The notes: generated by a model from the letters alone, not told the origin. A DNA stretch of 64,000 bases from Mycolicibacterium sphagni (GCF_002250655.1 NZ_NOZR01000002.1:124001-188000); one strand, 5' to 3'; numbered from the stretch's first letter, positions 18,213 through 27,820 are shown. Made by a program: numbers and translations.

Positions 18213-20404
18213 CGACGCGGTTGTCCGGGCGGCGGCGGCCGGCGGATTTCAGCGCGCGGCCGGAACGGCCGGGTCGGTTCGTTGCCGATACCCGCACTCA
18301 ATGCCGGCCCTATCGGAAGGCGGGTGGTGGCTGCGGCATCCGGTGCGGGACGCCCCGCACCCATCACCAACGGACGGGTGGCCGTGGTATCCGTCCCGTC
18401 CTCTTGCGCCAACACGTTGCGGGCGATGCGTTCCATTGCGCCCTGCACCTGCAAACGGTCCGGCCTGCCTTCGAATGCGGGCGAGCGGGTCAGCGTGTCG
18501 GTGATCCAGCTGGCGATGAGGTTGCGGGCGTAGTTCACCTCCGTCGCACCGGATGCGGTGAGAGAGAAGTAGTCCCCGGCACGTTGCGCATAGCCGGCCG
18601 CGACCAGCCGAGCGAAGGCCGGTTCGAGAATCTCCACCGGCACCCGATGCCGTGCGGCGATGGCGGCGAGATCGGCCGCACCCGCCATCTGCGCATGCCG
18701 GTAGACCTGGAGCAGGGCCCACATCCGCGCGGTGTCGAGATGGATACCCGCCGATTGGGCCACCGCAGGCAGGTGCATGCCACGGGACTCGCGTAGCAGC
18801 CGGCTGACCGCCACCTCGAGCACCTTCTCAGCGGGTTCCGTCGTCGGCATTCCGAAGCCTTCGCCCAAGTCGGTGCTGCCCATGGCTGCGGCGTCGCGCA
18901 GCGGAACCTGCTTGAGGAACAGGGCCAGGACGAATCCGACCACCGCGACGGGCGCCGCGAACAGGAACACCCTGCTCAGCGAGTCGGCGTAGGCGTTGAC
19001 GATCGGGGCGGCGACTTCGTGGGACAGCTTGTGCAGCGCCTGTGGTGACTGTGCGACCGCAGCGGAGGTGCCGCTGGCGGCCAGCGCAGCGGGCAGCCGG
19101 TCGGCCAGGAAGTTGCTGAACAGCGAGCCGAAGATCGCGGCGCCGAAGGAGCTGCCGATGGTCCGGAAGAAGGTGACGCCCGACGTGGCGACGCCCAGAT
19201 CGGTGAAGTCCACGGTGTTCTGGACGGTCAGCACCAGCACCTGCATGCTCAGCCCGATGCCGGCACCCAGAATCAGCAGGTCCAGGGATTGCACCAGCAC
19301 CGAGGTGTGTGCATCCATGAACGACAGCAACACGAAACCGGCTGCCATCACCGCGGTCCCCACGACCGGGAAGATCTTGTAGCGCCCCGTGCGCCCGACG
19401 ATGACACCGCTGGTCAACGACGTCGCCAGCAGGCCCACCACCATCGGCAGGGTGTGCAGTCCGGACACCGTCGCCGAGACGCCGTCGACGAACTGCATAT
19501 ACGTCGGCAGGAACGTCAGCGCGCCGAGCATCGCGAAGCCGACGACGAAGGACAGCACGCAGCACACCGTGAACACCGGGTCTTTGAACAGCCGGATCGG
19601 CAGAATCGGCTCGGTCGCGCGGCTTTCCACGACGACGAATGCCACCAACGCGGCGATAGAGCCGACGAACAGCCCGATGATCGTGGCCGAGCCCCACGGG
19701 TAGGTGGTGCCTCCCCAGCTGGTGGCCAGGGTCAGGCCGGCCGCGCCGAGCCCGATCAGCACAATGCCCGAGTAGTCGATGACCGGCCGCGAGCTGCGGC
19801 CCAGTTTCGGAATCGCCCACGCCGCGACGATCAACACCACCACCGCGACCGGGACGTTCACCCAGAACGCCCACCGCCACCCGAGGTGGTCGGTGAACAG
19901 CCCGCCGAGTAGCGGCCCCACCACGGTGGTGACGCCGAACACCGCGCCCAGTGCACCCTGGTAGCGGCCGCGTTCGCGCAGCGGGATCACCTCACCGATG
20001 ACGGCGACCGCCGTGACGGTGATTGCGCCGCCGCCGATGCCCTGCAGGGCACGGGAAGCGACCAGCACGGTCATCGACCCGGCCAATCCGCACAGCACCG
20101 ATCCAGCCAGGAAGAACAGCACAGCCGCCTGGAACACCACTTTGCGGCCGAACGTGTCACCGAGCTTGCCGACCACCGCCGTGACGATCGTCGAGGCCAG
20201 CAGATAACTGGTCACCACCCACGACTGGTGGCCGGCCCCGCCGAGATCGGCGACGACGGTCGGCAGTGCGGTGGCCACGATGGTCTGGTCCAGAGCGGCC
20301 AGCAGCATGCCCAGCACCACTGCCAGGAAGACCAGATTGCGTTGACGGCCCGTCACCTGCGCGGCCGCCGGTTCTGGCGGAGCGCCGGTGGTTGGACGAG
20401 TCAC
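18209..20404 (-). CDS. MFS exporter of the DHA2 (14-TM) family with C-terminal winged-helix-like domain
   Basis: 731 residues from a GTG at 20404, preceded by AAGGA; an ATG at 20416 is an alternative. Residues about 20-530 carry fourteen hydrophobic helices with DHA2 motifs LDQTIVATALPTVVADLGG (motif D1) and GKLGDTFGRK (motif A). The last 190 residues are soluble, beginning near AEKVLEVAVSRLLRESRG and resembling a MarR-type winged helix. Related to multidrug exporters such as Rv1877. It sits between the LppW-like gene and trmD, which are neighbours in M. tuberculosis, so it is an insertion relative to that order. Confidence 0.88.
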   Translation of the reverse strand: MTRPTTGAPPEPAAAQVTGRQRNLVFLAVVLGMLLAALDQTIVATALPTVVADLGGAGHQSWVVTSYLLASTIVTAVVGKLGDTFGRKVVFQAAVLFFLAGSVLCGLAGSMTVLVASRALQGIGGGAITVTAVAVIGEVIPLRERGRYQGALGAVFGVTTVVGPLLGGLFTDHLGWRWAFWVNVPVAVVVLIVAAWAIPKLGRSSRPVIDYSGIVLIGLGAAGLTLATSWGGTTYPWGSATIIGLFVGSIAALVAFVVVESRATEPILPIRLFKDPVFTVCCVLSFVVGFAMLGALTFLPTYMQFVDGVSATVSGLHTLPMVVGLLATSLTSGVIVGRTGRYKIFPVVGTAVMAAGFVLLSFMDAHTSVLVQSLDLLILGAGIGLSMQVLVLTVQNTVDFTDLGVATSGVTFFRTIGSSFGAAIFGSLFSNFLADRLPAALAASGTSAAVAQSPQALHKLSHEVAAPIVNAYADSLSRVFLFAAPVAVVGFVLALFLKQVPLRDAAAMGSTDLGEGFGMPTTEPAEKVLEVAVSRLLRESRGMHLPAVAQSAGIHLDTARMWALLQVYRHAQMAGAADLAAIAARHRVPVEILEPAFARLVAAGYAQRAGDYFSLTASGATEVNYARNLIASWITDTLTRSPAFEGRPDRLQVQGAMERIARNVLAQEDGTDTTATRPLVMGAGRPAPDAAATTRLPIGPALSAGIGNEPTRPFRPRAEIRRPPPPGQPRR

Positions 20405-20461
20405 GCATTCCTTCATACCCCTCGACACCGCTCGATAACCCGAACCGCGCCGAGGCATTCA

Positions 20462-21151
20462 TTACTCCCCCAGCAAGTCCGGCCGGCGCTCGCGAGTGCG
20501 TTCCAGGGCCTGCTCGCGGCGCCAGGCCGCGACCTTCGCGTGATCACCGGAGAGCAGGATCTCGGGCACCGGCAGGTCGCGCCACGTCGGCGGGCGGGTG
20601 TAACTCGGCCCCTCCAGCAGGCCGTCTTTGTCCGGCGAGTGCGAATCGTCTTGGTGTGACAGCGGATTGCCCATCACATTGGGAAGTAGCCGAACCATCG
20701 CCTCGATCATCACCAGTGCCGCCACCTCGCCGCCGGCCAGCACATAGTCGCCGATGGAGACCTCTTCGACGCGCATCCGCCGGCGCGCGTCCTCGGCGAC
20801 CCGCTGATCGATGCCCTCGTACCGACCGCAGGCGAACACCAGATGCGATTCCGCCGTCCAGCGCTGCGCATCGTTCTGCGTGAACAGCCTGCCCGCCGGA
20901 GTCGGTATCACTAGAAGTGTTGCCTCAGTGCAGATCTCGTCGAGTGCCTCACCCCAGACCGGAGCCTTCATCACCATGCCCGGACCGCCTCCATAGGGAG
21001 AGTCGTCCACGGAGTGGTGCACGTCGTGGGTCCAGCTGCGCAGATCGTGCACCGTGACGTCCAGGATTCCCGACTCGATGGCCTTGCCGGGCAGGGACTG
21101 TCGCAGCGGGGCTAGATAGTCGGGAAAGATCGTGACGACGTCAACCCGCAT
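20462..21151 (-). CDS. trmD: tRNA (guanine-N1)-methyltransferase
   Basis: 229 residues, [19 protein letters not shown] at the start. TrmD uses S-adenosylmethionine to make m1G37 in tRNAs, preventing frameshifts. The trefoil-knot SAM site is seen as [13 protein letters not shown] and [11 protein letters not shown], and the flexible [19 protein letters not shown] loop follows. It lies 1 bp after rimM in the conserved rpsP-KH-rimM-trmD operon (Rv2906c-Rv2909c). Confidence 0.97.
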   Translation of the reverse strand: MRVDVVTIFPDYLAPLRQSLPGKAIESGILDVTVHDLRSWTHDVHHSVDDSPYGGGPGMVMKAPVWGEALDEICTEATLLVIPTPAGRLFTQNDAQRWTAESHLVFACGRYEGIDQRVAEDARRRMRVEEVSIGDYVLAGGEVAALVMIEAMVRLLPNVMGNPLSHQDDSHSPDKDGLLEGPSYTRPPTWRDLPVPEILLSGDHAKVAAWRREQALERTRERRPDLLGE

Positions 21152-21152
21152 C

Positions 21153-21683
21153 TCAGGTCAAGCCGTCCAGATCCAAAAGCCCTTCCGGCGGATCGATTTC
21201 GACGACCCCGTCGGCCAGGGATACCGATGTCACGATCGCACCGACGAACGGCACCAGCAGTTCGGCCCCGTCTTCGCCGCGGACCGCCAACAGCTCACCG
21301 CCGGCGGTATGCAGCACTTCGGCGACAGAGCCGAGCGCGCGGCCGTCGACAGTGCGGACCGCCAGCCCCTCGAGCTGGTGGTCGTAGAACTCGTCGGGGT
21401 CCTCGATCTCGGGCAGATCGGCGGTGTCGACGACGAACAGGTTGCCGCGCAACGCGTCGGCGGCATTGCGGTCGGATACCCCGTTCAGCCGGACCAGCAG
21501 GCGGGCTCCGTGCGGACGCGCCGTCTCGATGACGACGTCCTTGCCGGCTCCCCCACGAGAAGGCTTGAGGTACAACCGATTACCGGGCGCGAACCGCTCG
21601 TCGGGATCGTCTGTGCGAACGTCGACCACCAGTTCGCCGGTGATCCCGTGAGCTTTGGCCACGCGACCGACGACGAGCTCCAC
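21153..21683 (-). CDS. rimM: 16S rRNA processing protein RimM
   Basis: 176 residues starting [20 protein letters not shown], the RimM N-terminal barrel, with a C-terminal PRC-barrel (about 100-170). RimM assists 30S head maturation by contacting S19. Its ribosome-binding site GGGGAGGAG lies at the edge of a dispersed repeat (21694-21717). Third gene of the rpsP operon. Confidence 0.95.
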   Translation of the reverse strand: MELVVGRVAKAHGITGELVVDVRTDDPDERFAPGNRLYLKPSRGGAGKDVVIETARPHGARLLVRLNGVSDRNAADALRGNLFVVDTADLPEIEDPDEFYDHQLEGLAVRTVDGRALGSVAEVLHTAGGELLAVRGEDGAELLVPFVGAIVTSVSLADGVVEIDPPEGLLDLDGLT

Positions 21684-21693
21684 TCGGCTCCTC

Positions 21694-21717
21694 CCCGGGT
21701 CGCTTCGCTCCTGCCCG
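21694..21717. repeat. Dispersed GAGCGAAGCGACC-type repeat, copy 1
   Basis: On the minus strand this reads as a core GGAGCGAAGCGACCCGGG between the KH-protein stop and the rimM start. The same core appears three times at 54411-54518 and once at 59468-59492, always at the end of one gene and before the next on the same strand. It contributes purines to the rimM ribosome-binding region. Confidence 0.65.
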
Positions 21718-21723
21718 ACCTAG

Positions 21724-21966
21724 TTACTGGTCGGTGTCCACCACGTCGACGCGGATACCCCGGCCACCGATTCCGGCGACCAGGGTGCGCAACGCGGTCG
21801 CGGTGCGACCACCGCGGCCGATCACCTTGCCCAGATCTTCGGGATGGACATGGACCTCAACCGTGCGTCCCCGCCGGTTGGTGACCATGTCCACGCGGAC
21901 GTCGTCGGGATTGTCGACGATCCCGCGAACCAGATGCTCTACGGCGTCTACGACGACCGAGCTCAT
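21724..21966 (-). CDS. KH-domain RNA-binding protein (KhpA-like)
   Basis: 80 residues forming a single KH domain with the GxxG loop GRGG ([15 protein letters not shown]). Relatives bind many RNAs and often work with Jag/KhpB. Its start overlaps the rpsP stop (ATGA), so it is translationally coupled to S16. Counterpart of Rv2908c. Confidence 0.93.
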   Translation of the reverse strand: MSSVVVDAVEHLVRGIVDNPDDVRVDMVTNRRGRTVEVHVHPEDLGKVIGRGGRTATALRTLVAGIGGRGIRVDVVDTDQ

Positions 21967-22448
21967 TCTGCGGCGGCCTCAGTGGTTTCGGCGGCCGGCT
22001 CAGCCTCAGCGACGGCCTCGGCAGCGGGCTCGGCCTCAGCGGCCTCGGCCTTCTTGGCGGGCGCCTTCTTCTTCTTGGCCTGGGTGGCCTCGCCACTCGG
22101 GGCGCCGTCGGCCTCGGCCAGCGCAGCGTTGAACAGGTCGAGCTTGCTGGGCTTGGGCTCCTTGACCTTGAGCGTGCCCTCGGCACCGGGCAGGCCCTTG
22201 AACTTCTGCCAGTCACCGGTGATCTTCAGCAGGTTCAGGACCGGCTCGGTGGGCTGGGCGCCGACGGACAACCAATACTGAGCACGCTCGGAATCGATCT
22301 CGATCAGGCTCGGCTCTTCCTTGGGGTGGTAGCGGCCGATGACCTCGATCGAGCGGCCGTCGCGGCGGGTGCGCGCGTCAGCGACAGCGATGCGGTACTG
22401 GGGGTTGCGGATCTTGCCAAGCCGGGTGAGCTTGATCTTGACAGCCAT
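21963..22448 (-). CDS. rpsP: 30S ribosomal protein S16
   Basis: 161 residues from the ATG at 22448 after AGGAG. The first 95 residues are the S16 core ([36 protein letters not shown]). The remaining 65 form an Ala/Glu/Lys-rich tail with a KKKKAPAKK patch, common in mycobacteria and likely disordered. First gene of the rpsP-KH-rimM-trmD operon. Confidence 0.97.
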   Translation of the reverse strand: MAVKIKLTRLGKIRNPQYRIAVADARTRRDGRSIEVIGRYHPKEEPSLIEIDSERAQYWLSVGAQPTEPVLNLLKITGDWQKFKGLPGAEGTLKVKEPKPSKLDLFNAALAEADGAPSGEATQAKKKKAPAKKAEAAEAEPAAEAVAEAEPAAETTEAAAE

Positions 22449-22565
22449 GAACTAACTCCTGTGGGTATCACGCTGCAATTCAGCGACGCCGGCGGAAGTG
22501 CCGGATCCGGTTTTGCCTCGCGTGCGTGACCGGCGCGCGACCGTGGTCGCGGGTCGGACAGCCGC

Positions 22566-22579
22566 CAATTGTGCCAGAT
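22566..22579 (-). promoter_or_regulatory. Promoter-like element upstream of rpsP
   Basis: Same 14 bases as upstream of rplS (ATCTGGCACAATTG on the minus strand), with CACAAT as -10. The rest of the 267-bp gap 22449-22715 shows no gene or other clear element. Confidence 0.5.
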
Positions 22580-22715
22580 CCCGCTGGTCAGGTGTTAATC
22601 GCTACGACCAAAAATCCTCCACTCGTTGCCGGCAGAGCGCGAATACCCTGGGCAAGAACCCGCCGCGACTGGCCTCGATGATCGGTGGCCCCGCCGTCAA
22701 ACACCGGTGGGATTC

Positions 22716-24455
22716 TCAGCCGTAGGTGAAGGAGAACGCCTGGACTCCGCGGCTGACGCGGATTTCGAGGTGTCGAGCCGCAACATCGTTGGCCGCCACG
22801 ATCTGGTGGCTGGTGGGCGGTCCGCTGATGGGGATCACCCGGGTCTGGCCGTCGTCGGACACCGTCACGGTTCCGGCGCCCCCAGCGACCAGATAGACGT
22901 CTTTGGCCCGGTAATTCAGTTCGATGGCGCAGTCGTCGGCATCCGCGATCGCGCCCTGGTAGTCCAGTGACCACGTGCCACGGTAGGCGAAGGCATTGTC
23001 GCGAAGCTGGGCCGGGTATTGATAATTCCGTTCGCCTTGTCGGTATTGGCCCTCACCGCCGTAGTTCACGACTTTGCCCACCGACAAATACGTCTCGGGG
23101 GTCAGCCCCTGCGGTGGTGTGATGTCGGGGAAATCACCTGGTGCGGGTAGCTTTTCACCCGGATGCGCGTCGGTGAGGAGCTGACGCATCAACCGTTCGG
23201 TGTCGGCGTAGTCGCCCTCTCCGAAGGTGATGTGCCGCACCGTGCCGGCGGAGTCGATCAGGTAGTCCGCGGGCCAGTAGCGGTTGCGGTAATTGACCCA
23301 GGTCGACAGGTTGTTGTCCAAGGCGATCGGATAGGTGATGCCAAGGGCGGCCGCGCCGCTGGCGACGTTGGACCGCACTTTTTCGAAGGCATATTCGGGG
23401 CTGTGGATGCCGATGACCTGTAGTCCCAGATCCTTGTATTTGGCGTACCAGTCGATCACATGTGGGAGGGCACGCTGACAGTTGATGCAGGAGTATGCCC
23501 AGAAGTCGACCAGGACGACCTTGCCGCGAAGGTCCGCCAGATTCAGCGCGGCACCGCCAGGGGTGTTCAGCCATTCCGTGATGCCCCGGATGTCGGGCGC
23601 GGTGCCGCAACTTTGCAGCTGTGCTGCGTGGTTGGTGCAGTCGGACAGCTCACGGTTCTGGTCATTGATGAGTCCGCCGAGGTCCAGCTTTTCCCCGAGC
23701 TGATCAGATCCTTCGATCTTGTCCTGTAACGAGCTGGTGTAGTCGGGCAGCGCTCGCTGCAACTCCGCGGGCAGATCGAACGCGAGCGCAACCGCCAACG
23801 CTAATGTCACGATTCCGGCAGCCACGCGTATCGTGCGTTGGCGATCACGAAACGCCTTGACACGCTGGGTGATCCGCTGCCCCGCGAGAGCGAAGACGGT
23901 CAGCGGCAGCGCCGTACCGAGCGAAAACGCCACAGTCAGTAATACGACGCCGGCGCCGATGTGTCCGGTGGCGCCGGCCAATACGATAGCGGCCAGCACC
24001 GGACCTGCACACGGCACATACAGCGCCCCCAGCGCCAACCCGAGGCCGAAACCGGTCCTGCCCGAGGCAAAGTTGCGTTGTGGGATTGCGGCGAAGGGCT
24101 TTTCGAGGAGTGCTTCCAACTGCGGGAAGATCAACCCCACACCGATGAGGGCTAATGCGGCTAGGCCAACCCACCGGATCGCGTCCTGTGGCAGGTGCAA
24201 TGCAGACAGCAGAGCCGAACCGGTGAGAGTAACGACGCTGAAGCTACAGACCAGTCCTGCGATCACCAGATACGGGCGAAATCTGTGCAGACGTGCCGAT
24301 GCCGTCGTCACCCCAGCCGTTTTCACTGAACCGATATCACGCCCGTCGCCGGTGTCTGCCGCCGAGAGGAATACGACTGGCAAGACTGGAAGAACACACG
24401 GCGAGATGCCCGTGATCAACCCACCGAGTAAACCGATTAGCAGCAGCGCGGCCAT
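22716..24455 (-). CDS. dipZ: DipZ: CcdA-like membrane domain fused to thioredoxin-like domain
   Basis: 579 residues. The N-terminal part is a CcdA-type electron conduit with paired cysteines in SPCVLP (Cys20) and VPCAGP, between several membrane helices. A TlpA/thioredoxin-like domain follows, with the redox motif C-I-N-C near residue 323 ([15 protein letters not shown]), then a C-terminal beta-rich carbohydrate-binding-like domain found in DipZ. It passes electrons from cytoplasmic thioredoxin to outside thiols. In M. tuberculosis dipZ lies beside mpt70/mpt83 and is a SigK target; here it is in the SigK locus. A small ORF ends 2 bp upstream. Confidence 0.92.
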   Translation of the reverse strand: MAALLLIGLLGGLITGISPCVLPVLPVVFLSAADTGDGRDIGSVKTAGVTTASARLHRFRPYLVIAGLVCSFSVVTLTGSALLSALHLPQDAIRWVGLAALALIGVGLIFPQLEALLEKPFAAIPQRNFASGRTGFGLGLALGALYVPCAGPVLAAIVLAGATGHIGAGVVLLTVAFSLGTALPLTVFALAGQRITQRVKAFRDRQRTIRVAAGIVTLALAVALAFDLPAELQRALPDYTSSLQDKIEGSDQLGEKLDLGGLINDQNRELSDCTNHAAQLQSCGTAPDIRGITEWLNTPGGAALNLADLRGKVVLVDFWAYSCINCQRALPHVIDWYAKYKDLGLQVIGIHSPEYAFEKVRSNVASGAAALGITYPIALDNNLSTWVNYRNRYWPADYLIDSAGTVRHITFGEGDYADTERLMRQLLTDAHPGEKLPAPGDFPDITPPQGLTPETYLSVGKVVNYGGEGQYRQGERNYQYPAQLRDNAFAYRGTWSLDYQGAIADADDCAIELNYRAKDVYLVAGGAGTVTVSDDGQTRVIPISGPPTSHQIVAANDVAARHLEIRVSRGVQAFSFTYG

Positions 24456-24457
24456 GA

Positions 24458-24688
24458 TCAGTATTCGGTGCCGCCCTGGCCATGGATCGTGATTGTTGGT
24501 GAAAAACCCTCGTGGTATCGCCGACCTGGTGCTGGTTGCCGCTCGCAGAATGCGCCTCGCAGCCCGGCGGCCGCCGGCTCGTGATCACCCAAGAGGTTGC
24601 GACCACACGTCCCGACGGCCTTGCACACCGCCGTCGTCGTTATCACCGCGCGGGTAAGTACTCGCGCCGTGACCCGCAGACCGTCCAT
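24458..24688 (-). CDS. Possible 76-aa small protein upstream of dipZ
   Basis: ATG at 24688 behind AAGGGG with 6-nt spacing; the stop is 2 bp before the dipZ ATG. The product is basic, has three cysteines and a weak hydrophobic stretch ([20 protein letters not shown]). I recognise no family. A SigK-type promoter lies about 58 bp upstream of the start. It may be a real SigK-regulated protein or a leader peptide for dipZ. The rest of the gap up to 24828 has no other gene. Confidence 0.45.
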   Translation of the reverse strand: MDGLRVTARVLTRAVITTTAVCKAVGTCGRNLLGDHEPAAAGLRGAFCERQPAPGRRYHEGFSPTITIHGQGGTEY

Positions 24689-24745
24689 CGTGGCCCCTTC
24701 CCTGCGCCCCGGTACGGCAGGTGCCGGCACCGAGCTACCCAAGGG

Positions 24746-24772
24746 GTTCGGAGCCACCCAGGGTGTGGATCG
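24746..24772 (-). promoter_or_regulatory. SigK-type promoter for small ORF-dipZ
   Basis: Minus strand: CGATCC (24772-24767), 15-bp spacer, CCGAAC (24751-24746). One mismatch in each hexamer to the CCATCC/CCGAAT pattern that I recall for mycobacterial SigK, with the same spacer as the two promoters at 26264-26290 and 26349-26375. Confidence 0.5.
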
Positions 24773-24828
24773 GTGATCGTCCGAAGTTGTCGGTGATACC
24801 GGACTTTTCGGCGCGGGGCGGCCACGGC

Positions 24829-25530
24829 TCAGGTCAGCGGTAGCTCGGCGAAGGGCGTGGTTGTCGGCTGCGGCGAGCCGTTACCCGGCTCGACGGTGAA
24901 CGCCAGCGCACGTGCGGTCTGCAGATCTGCCACTACCGCGGTGGTCGATGGGCCGACGCTTTCGGGTGTCATCGTGCCTGCCGAGCGCGGTTCCTGGCCA
25001 CCCAGCAACCACATCTGGTAGACGGTGCCGGGAGGAGGCGGATTGACGTTGTTCATCACCAACACTGCCGCATTCTTGTCGCGCGAGTACACGACTGTTG
25101 CGATACCGCCGGAGGGGATGGGCGCGCTGACCGAATGCATATCAGGCGCGCTGATCACCTGTTCGGCGGTCGACCGTTGCGGCGCCGGCCGCAGCGCCAA
25201 CCCCACACTGACGGCGGCCAGGGCCACCACCAGTGCAGCAGCTGCCGCCAGCAATATGGTTGTGCGCCGGCGTGTTTGGGCATTCTGCGCCGGTCCGACC
25301 GCGGCCAGGAGCCGCTCACGCAATTCTGGCGGAGGTTCGGCACGTGTGCTGGCCGACAAAGCGGCCATCGTCTCGCGCACGGATCGCACTTCGTCGTGGA
25401 AGTGTTCGACGACGTCGGCGGGCGCGGCAGCCAGGCGCAGCTCGATGTCTGCGCGCTCGGCGTCGGAGACGGCGTCAAGGGCATACGGGGTGGCCAACGC
25501 CAACAATTCGGGGTTCAACGGACCGGTCAT
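24829..25530 (-). CDS. rskA: Anti-sigma-K factor
   Basis: 233 residues from the ATG at 25530, which overlaps the sigK stop. The cytoplasmic N-terminal part (about 1-85) binds SigK, a single membrane helix spans about 91-113, and the outside domain has the RskA signature VYQMWLLGG. It holds SigK inactive at the membrane until proteolysis releases it. The ATG at 25545 gives five extra residues and is less likely because coupling uses the inner start. Counterpart of Rv0444c. Confidence 0.93.
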   Translation of the reverse strand: MTGPLNPELLALATPYALDAVSDAERADIELRLAAAPADVVEHFHDEVRSVRETMAALSASTRAEPPPELRERLLAAVGPAQNAQTRRRTTILLAAAAALVVALAAVSVGLALRPAPQRSTAEQVISAPDMHSVSAPIPSGGIATVVYSRDKNAAVLVMNNVNPPPPGTVYQMWLLGGQEPRSAGTMTPESVGPSTTAVVADLQTARALAFTVEPGNGSPQPTTTPFAELPLT

Positions 25531-26090
25531 GACACCCCCAAACACGTTCGCAGGCCGCGCAGCGCGTCACGCATGCGCGACTTGACTGTCGGCAGGTTCG
25601 CGGCCAACCGTTGGGACACCTCGACATACGTCAGCCCGCGGTAATAGGCCAACTCGATACATTCGCGCTGCAGGTCAGTCAGCGATTGCAGGCAGTCAGC
25701 CACCCGCCGGGCCTCGTCGTGCTGGATTGCCGATTCGACCACGACATCGGCAGCCGGTTCACCGCTCGCCGCGCCGTAGCGCAGGTCGCGCCGCGTGGCC
25801 GCTTCCTCGCTGCGGACTCTGTCCACGGCGCGGCGATGAGCAAGGGTCAAAAGCCACGCCAGTGCCGAACCCGCCGCGGGATCGAATTGGGCAGCGCTGC
25901 GCCAGACCTGGAGATAGACCTCCTGGGTGGTGTCTTCGCTATAGCCCGGGTCGCGCAGGAGCCGCACGATCAATCCGAACACGCGCGTGCGGGTCCGGTC
26001 GTAGAGCGCGGCGAAAGCGTCGACATCACCGCGGCCGACCAGACACACCAAAGCATCGAGGTCGTTGCCGGATTGCGGCGATCCACTCAT
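25527..26090 (-). CDS. sigK: ECF sigma factor SigK
   Basis: 187 residues from the ATG at 26090, the same length as M. tuberculosis SigK (Rv0445c). Region 2 includes [20 protein letters not shown], and region 4 the helix-turn-helix [20 protein letters not shown]. The frame upstream of 26090 to 26444 has no sigma-factor similarity. A promoter with a perfect CCATCC -35 lies 175-200 bp upstream, consistent with autoregulation. Direct neighbours are its anti-sigma and known target-type genes mpt70 and dipZ. Confidence 0.95.
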   Translation of the reverse strand: MSGSPQSGNDLDALVCLVGRGDVDAFAALYDRTRTRVFGLIVRLLRDPGYSEDTTQEVYLQVWRSAAQFDPAAGSALAWLLTLAHRRAVDRVRSEEAATRRDLRYGAASGEPAADVVVESAIQHDEARRVADCLQSLTDLQRECIELAYYRGLTYVEVSQRLAANLPTVKSRMRDALRGLRTCLGVS

Positions 26091-26263
26091 CGAACCGAAG
26101 CGTAGTGTGTCGAGTCCCCCGACCACCACGGGTTGGCCAGGCCGCCGGTGATTGTCAGCGCAATCCATTCGGGGCACGCGCGCACCGCTCACGGCCACCG
26201 CCGCCATCCACGGAGCCCCGTGGTGTAGTTCTCGCTCCGCGCTGCCGCCTGACACACAAGGGA

Positions 26264-26290
26264 ATTCGAAACCAACGAGACCGCGGATGG
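26264..26290 (-). promoter_or_regulatory. SigK-type promoter upstream of sigK
   Basis: Minus strand: CCATCC (26290-26285), 15-bp spacer, TCGAAT (26269-26264). It implies a leader of about 165 nt, which contains a CCACGG/CCGTGG hairpin at 26208-26223. Supports autoregulation of sigK-rskA. Confidence 0.55.
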
Positions 26291-26348
26291 CTGTGGAAGT
26301 CACTGCGGACAGCGAGCCGGCGCATATTGAGCGAGTCTCCCGTTCGAC

Positions 26349-26375
26349 CAATCCGCGGCGGATTCGGCTCCGAAT
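26349..26375 (+). promoter_or_regulatory. SigK-type promoter of mpt70
   Basis: CAATCC (26349-26354), 15-bp spacer, CCGAAT (26370-26375), giving a leader of about 50 nt before the mpt70 ATG. Matches the pattern of the divergent sigK promoter 60 bp away. Confidence 0.6.
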
Positions 26376-26436
26376 CCCATTCGTACACCACGAAGGCGGC
26401 ACCTGGCCGCCGATGACTCGGAGGACAAACACGTCA

Positions 26437-27027
26437 ATGAACATTCAACGCGACATCGCAGTGGCAGCGACAACCCTGACCGCGGCCGCCCTTCTCACGA
26501 TCTCGACCGGCGTTGCCGGCGCCGATATGACCAATGACTTGGTCGGACCAGGGTGCGCGGGTTATGCCACGCAGGTTCCCACCGGTCCAGGCTCTGTCGC
26601 CGGTATGGCACAAGACCCAGTCGCCGTTGCCGCGTCGAACAACCCGATGCTGACCACCCTGACTGCTGCTGTCTCGGGCAAGCTCAATCCGAACGTGAAT
26701 CTCGTCGACACTTTGGACGGCGGACAATTCACCGTGTTTGCGCCGACCGACGCTGCTTTCGCCAAGCTGGCGCCATCCACTGTTGACGCGCTCAAATCCG
26801 ATTCTGCGGGTTTGACCAAAATTCTCACCTACCACGTCGTGGCCGGTCAGCTCAGTCCGACCGACATCGACGGCACCCACCCAACAGTGCAAGGCGCACC
26901 GGTGACCGTGACCGGCTCAGGCAACAACCTCAAGGTGAATGGCGCATCGGTGGTGTGCGGCGGCGTACACACAGCCAACGCAACCGTGTACATGATCGAC
27001 ACCGTTCTGACCCCGCCGGCCAACTGA
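26437..27027 (+). CDS. mpt70: MPT70-like secreted fasciclin-domain protein
   Basis: 196 residues from the ATG at 26437 (GGAGGA 11 nt upstream; an ATG at 26413 is possible). Signal peptide 1-28, then [11 protein letters not shown] and [12 protein letters not shown], which closely match the MPT70/MPT83 antigens, and one FAS1 domain with [13 protein letters not shown] and LTYHVVAGQ. There is no lipobox, so it is MPT70-like (soluble) rather than MPT83-like. FAS1 domains mediate adhesion; the exact role is unknown. In M. tuberculosis these genes depend on SigK; here the gene is divergent from sigK itself. Confidence 0.93.
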   Translation: MNIQRDIAVAATTLTAAALLTISTGVAGADMTNDLVGPGCAGYATQVPTGPGSVAGMAQDPVAVAASNNPMLTTLTAAVSGKLNPNVNLVDTLDGGQFTVFAPTDAAFAKLAPSTVDALKSDSAGLTKILTYHVVAGQLSPTDIDGTHPTVQGAPVTVTGSGNNLKVNGASVVCGGVHTANATVYMIDTVLTPPAN

Positions 27028-27068
27028 TCCTGACGACGCCCGAGGAACGCGGGTGGTGGTGGCCGACG

Positions 27069-27095
27069 GCGCCTACTCACCGATCAAGTAGGCGC
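27069..27095 (+). terminator. Hairpin after mpt70
   Basis: Nine-bp perfect arms (27069-27077 and 27087-27095, GCGCCTACT with AGTAGGCGC) with a 9-nt loop, 41 bp after the mpt70 stop. No T run follows, so it is a possible intrinsic or Rho-assisted terminator. The rest of 27028-27295 shows nothing else clear. Confidence 0.45.
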
Positions 27096-27295
27096 TCAAG
27101 CTCGGCTCGTGATCACGGCTATCCGGCTGTCGCCGATCCGCGACGAAATACCCTCCAAGCGAACGGATTCCGTCAGTCACGACATTCATACGGGCGGTCG
27201 CAGGGTGCCACAAACTACGAACAGACAATTCAGTAGACATGGGGAACGGAATATCGCCGCGGTCGCCACTTCCACGACGCTGACCGATGCCGGGC

Positions 27296-27712
27296 TCAGA
27301 CGATCTTCTGGATGCACTTCGATTCGACGCGCCGCGTCATCCGCCAGCCCTCGGCGGTGCGAATGAACTCGTCGTCATACCAGAGGCCGCAGAACATGAC
27401 CTGACCGTTGTCACCGAGGGCCATCGGATTGAACAGGATGGTCCGAGACGTCGCCTTGTCGCCGTCAACGCGGATGTCGAAGTTGCCGAGCATGTGAAAG
27501 TAAGCCGGAAAATTGGGCAAGACCTCGGACAACCAGACCTTCACGTCGGGATAGGTGCCTGCGATGCCGCCCAGTTCGGTGTAGTCGATGTGGGCATCGG
27601 CGGTGAAGACGCGATCCAGGTCGTCGAACCGGCGACTGTCGATCGCCGTGGAGTAGTCCACCAGCAGCTGCTGGATCTCCAACCGATCCGAAATCTCTTC
27701 AAGACTCAGCAT
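27296..27712 (-). CDS. SnoaL-like (NTF2-fold) protein
   Basis: 138 residues, MLSLEEISDRLEIQQLLVDYS at the start, the typical helix of SnoaL-type proteins, with FTADAHIDYTELGG and FCGLWYDDEF later. NTF2-fold members are small enzymes or binding proteins; the substrate is unknown. It matches the place of Rv2910c next to dacB2. Divergent from the reductase gene; they share the intergenic region holding the IdeR box. Confidence 0.85.
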   Translation of the reverse strand: MLSLEEISDRLEIQQLLVDYSTAIDSRRFDDLDRVFTADAHIDYTELGGIAGTYPDVKVWLSEVLPNFPAYFHMLGNFDIRVDGDKATSRTILFNPMALGDNGQVMFCGLWYDDEFIRTAEGWRMTRRVESKCIQKIV

Positions 27713-27778
27713 TTGTGTGATTCAACACGGTCGCGGCCGGCCGCGGTGGGGAGGTCCACGCCAGCGGGACATTGCGAC

Positions 27779-27797
27779 TAAGGTAACCCTAACCAAA
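27779..27797. promoter_or_regulatory. IdeR (iron) box upstream of diflavin reductase
   Basis: TAAGGTAACCCTAACCAAA matches the mycobacterial IdeR consensus TWAGGTWAGSCTWACCTWA at 17 of 19 positions. It lies 23 bp before the reductase start and 66 bp before the divergent SnoaL gene. IdeR with iron bound would be expected to repress the reductase. Confidence 0.75.
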
Positions 27798-27820
27798 GCC
27801 CCACCGACCAAGGAGAACGG

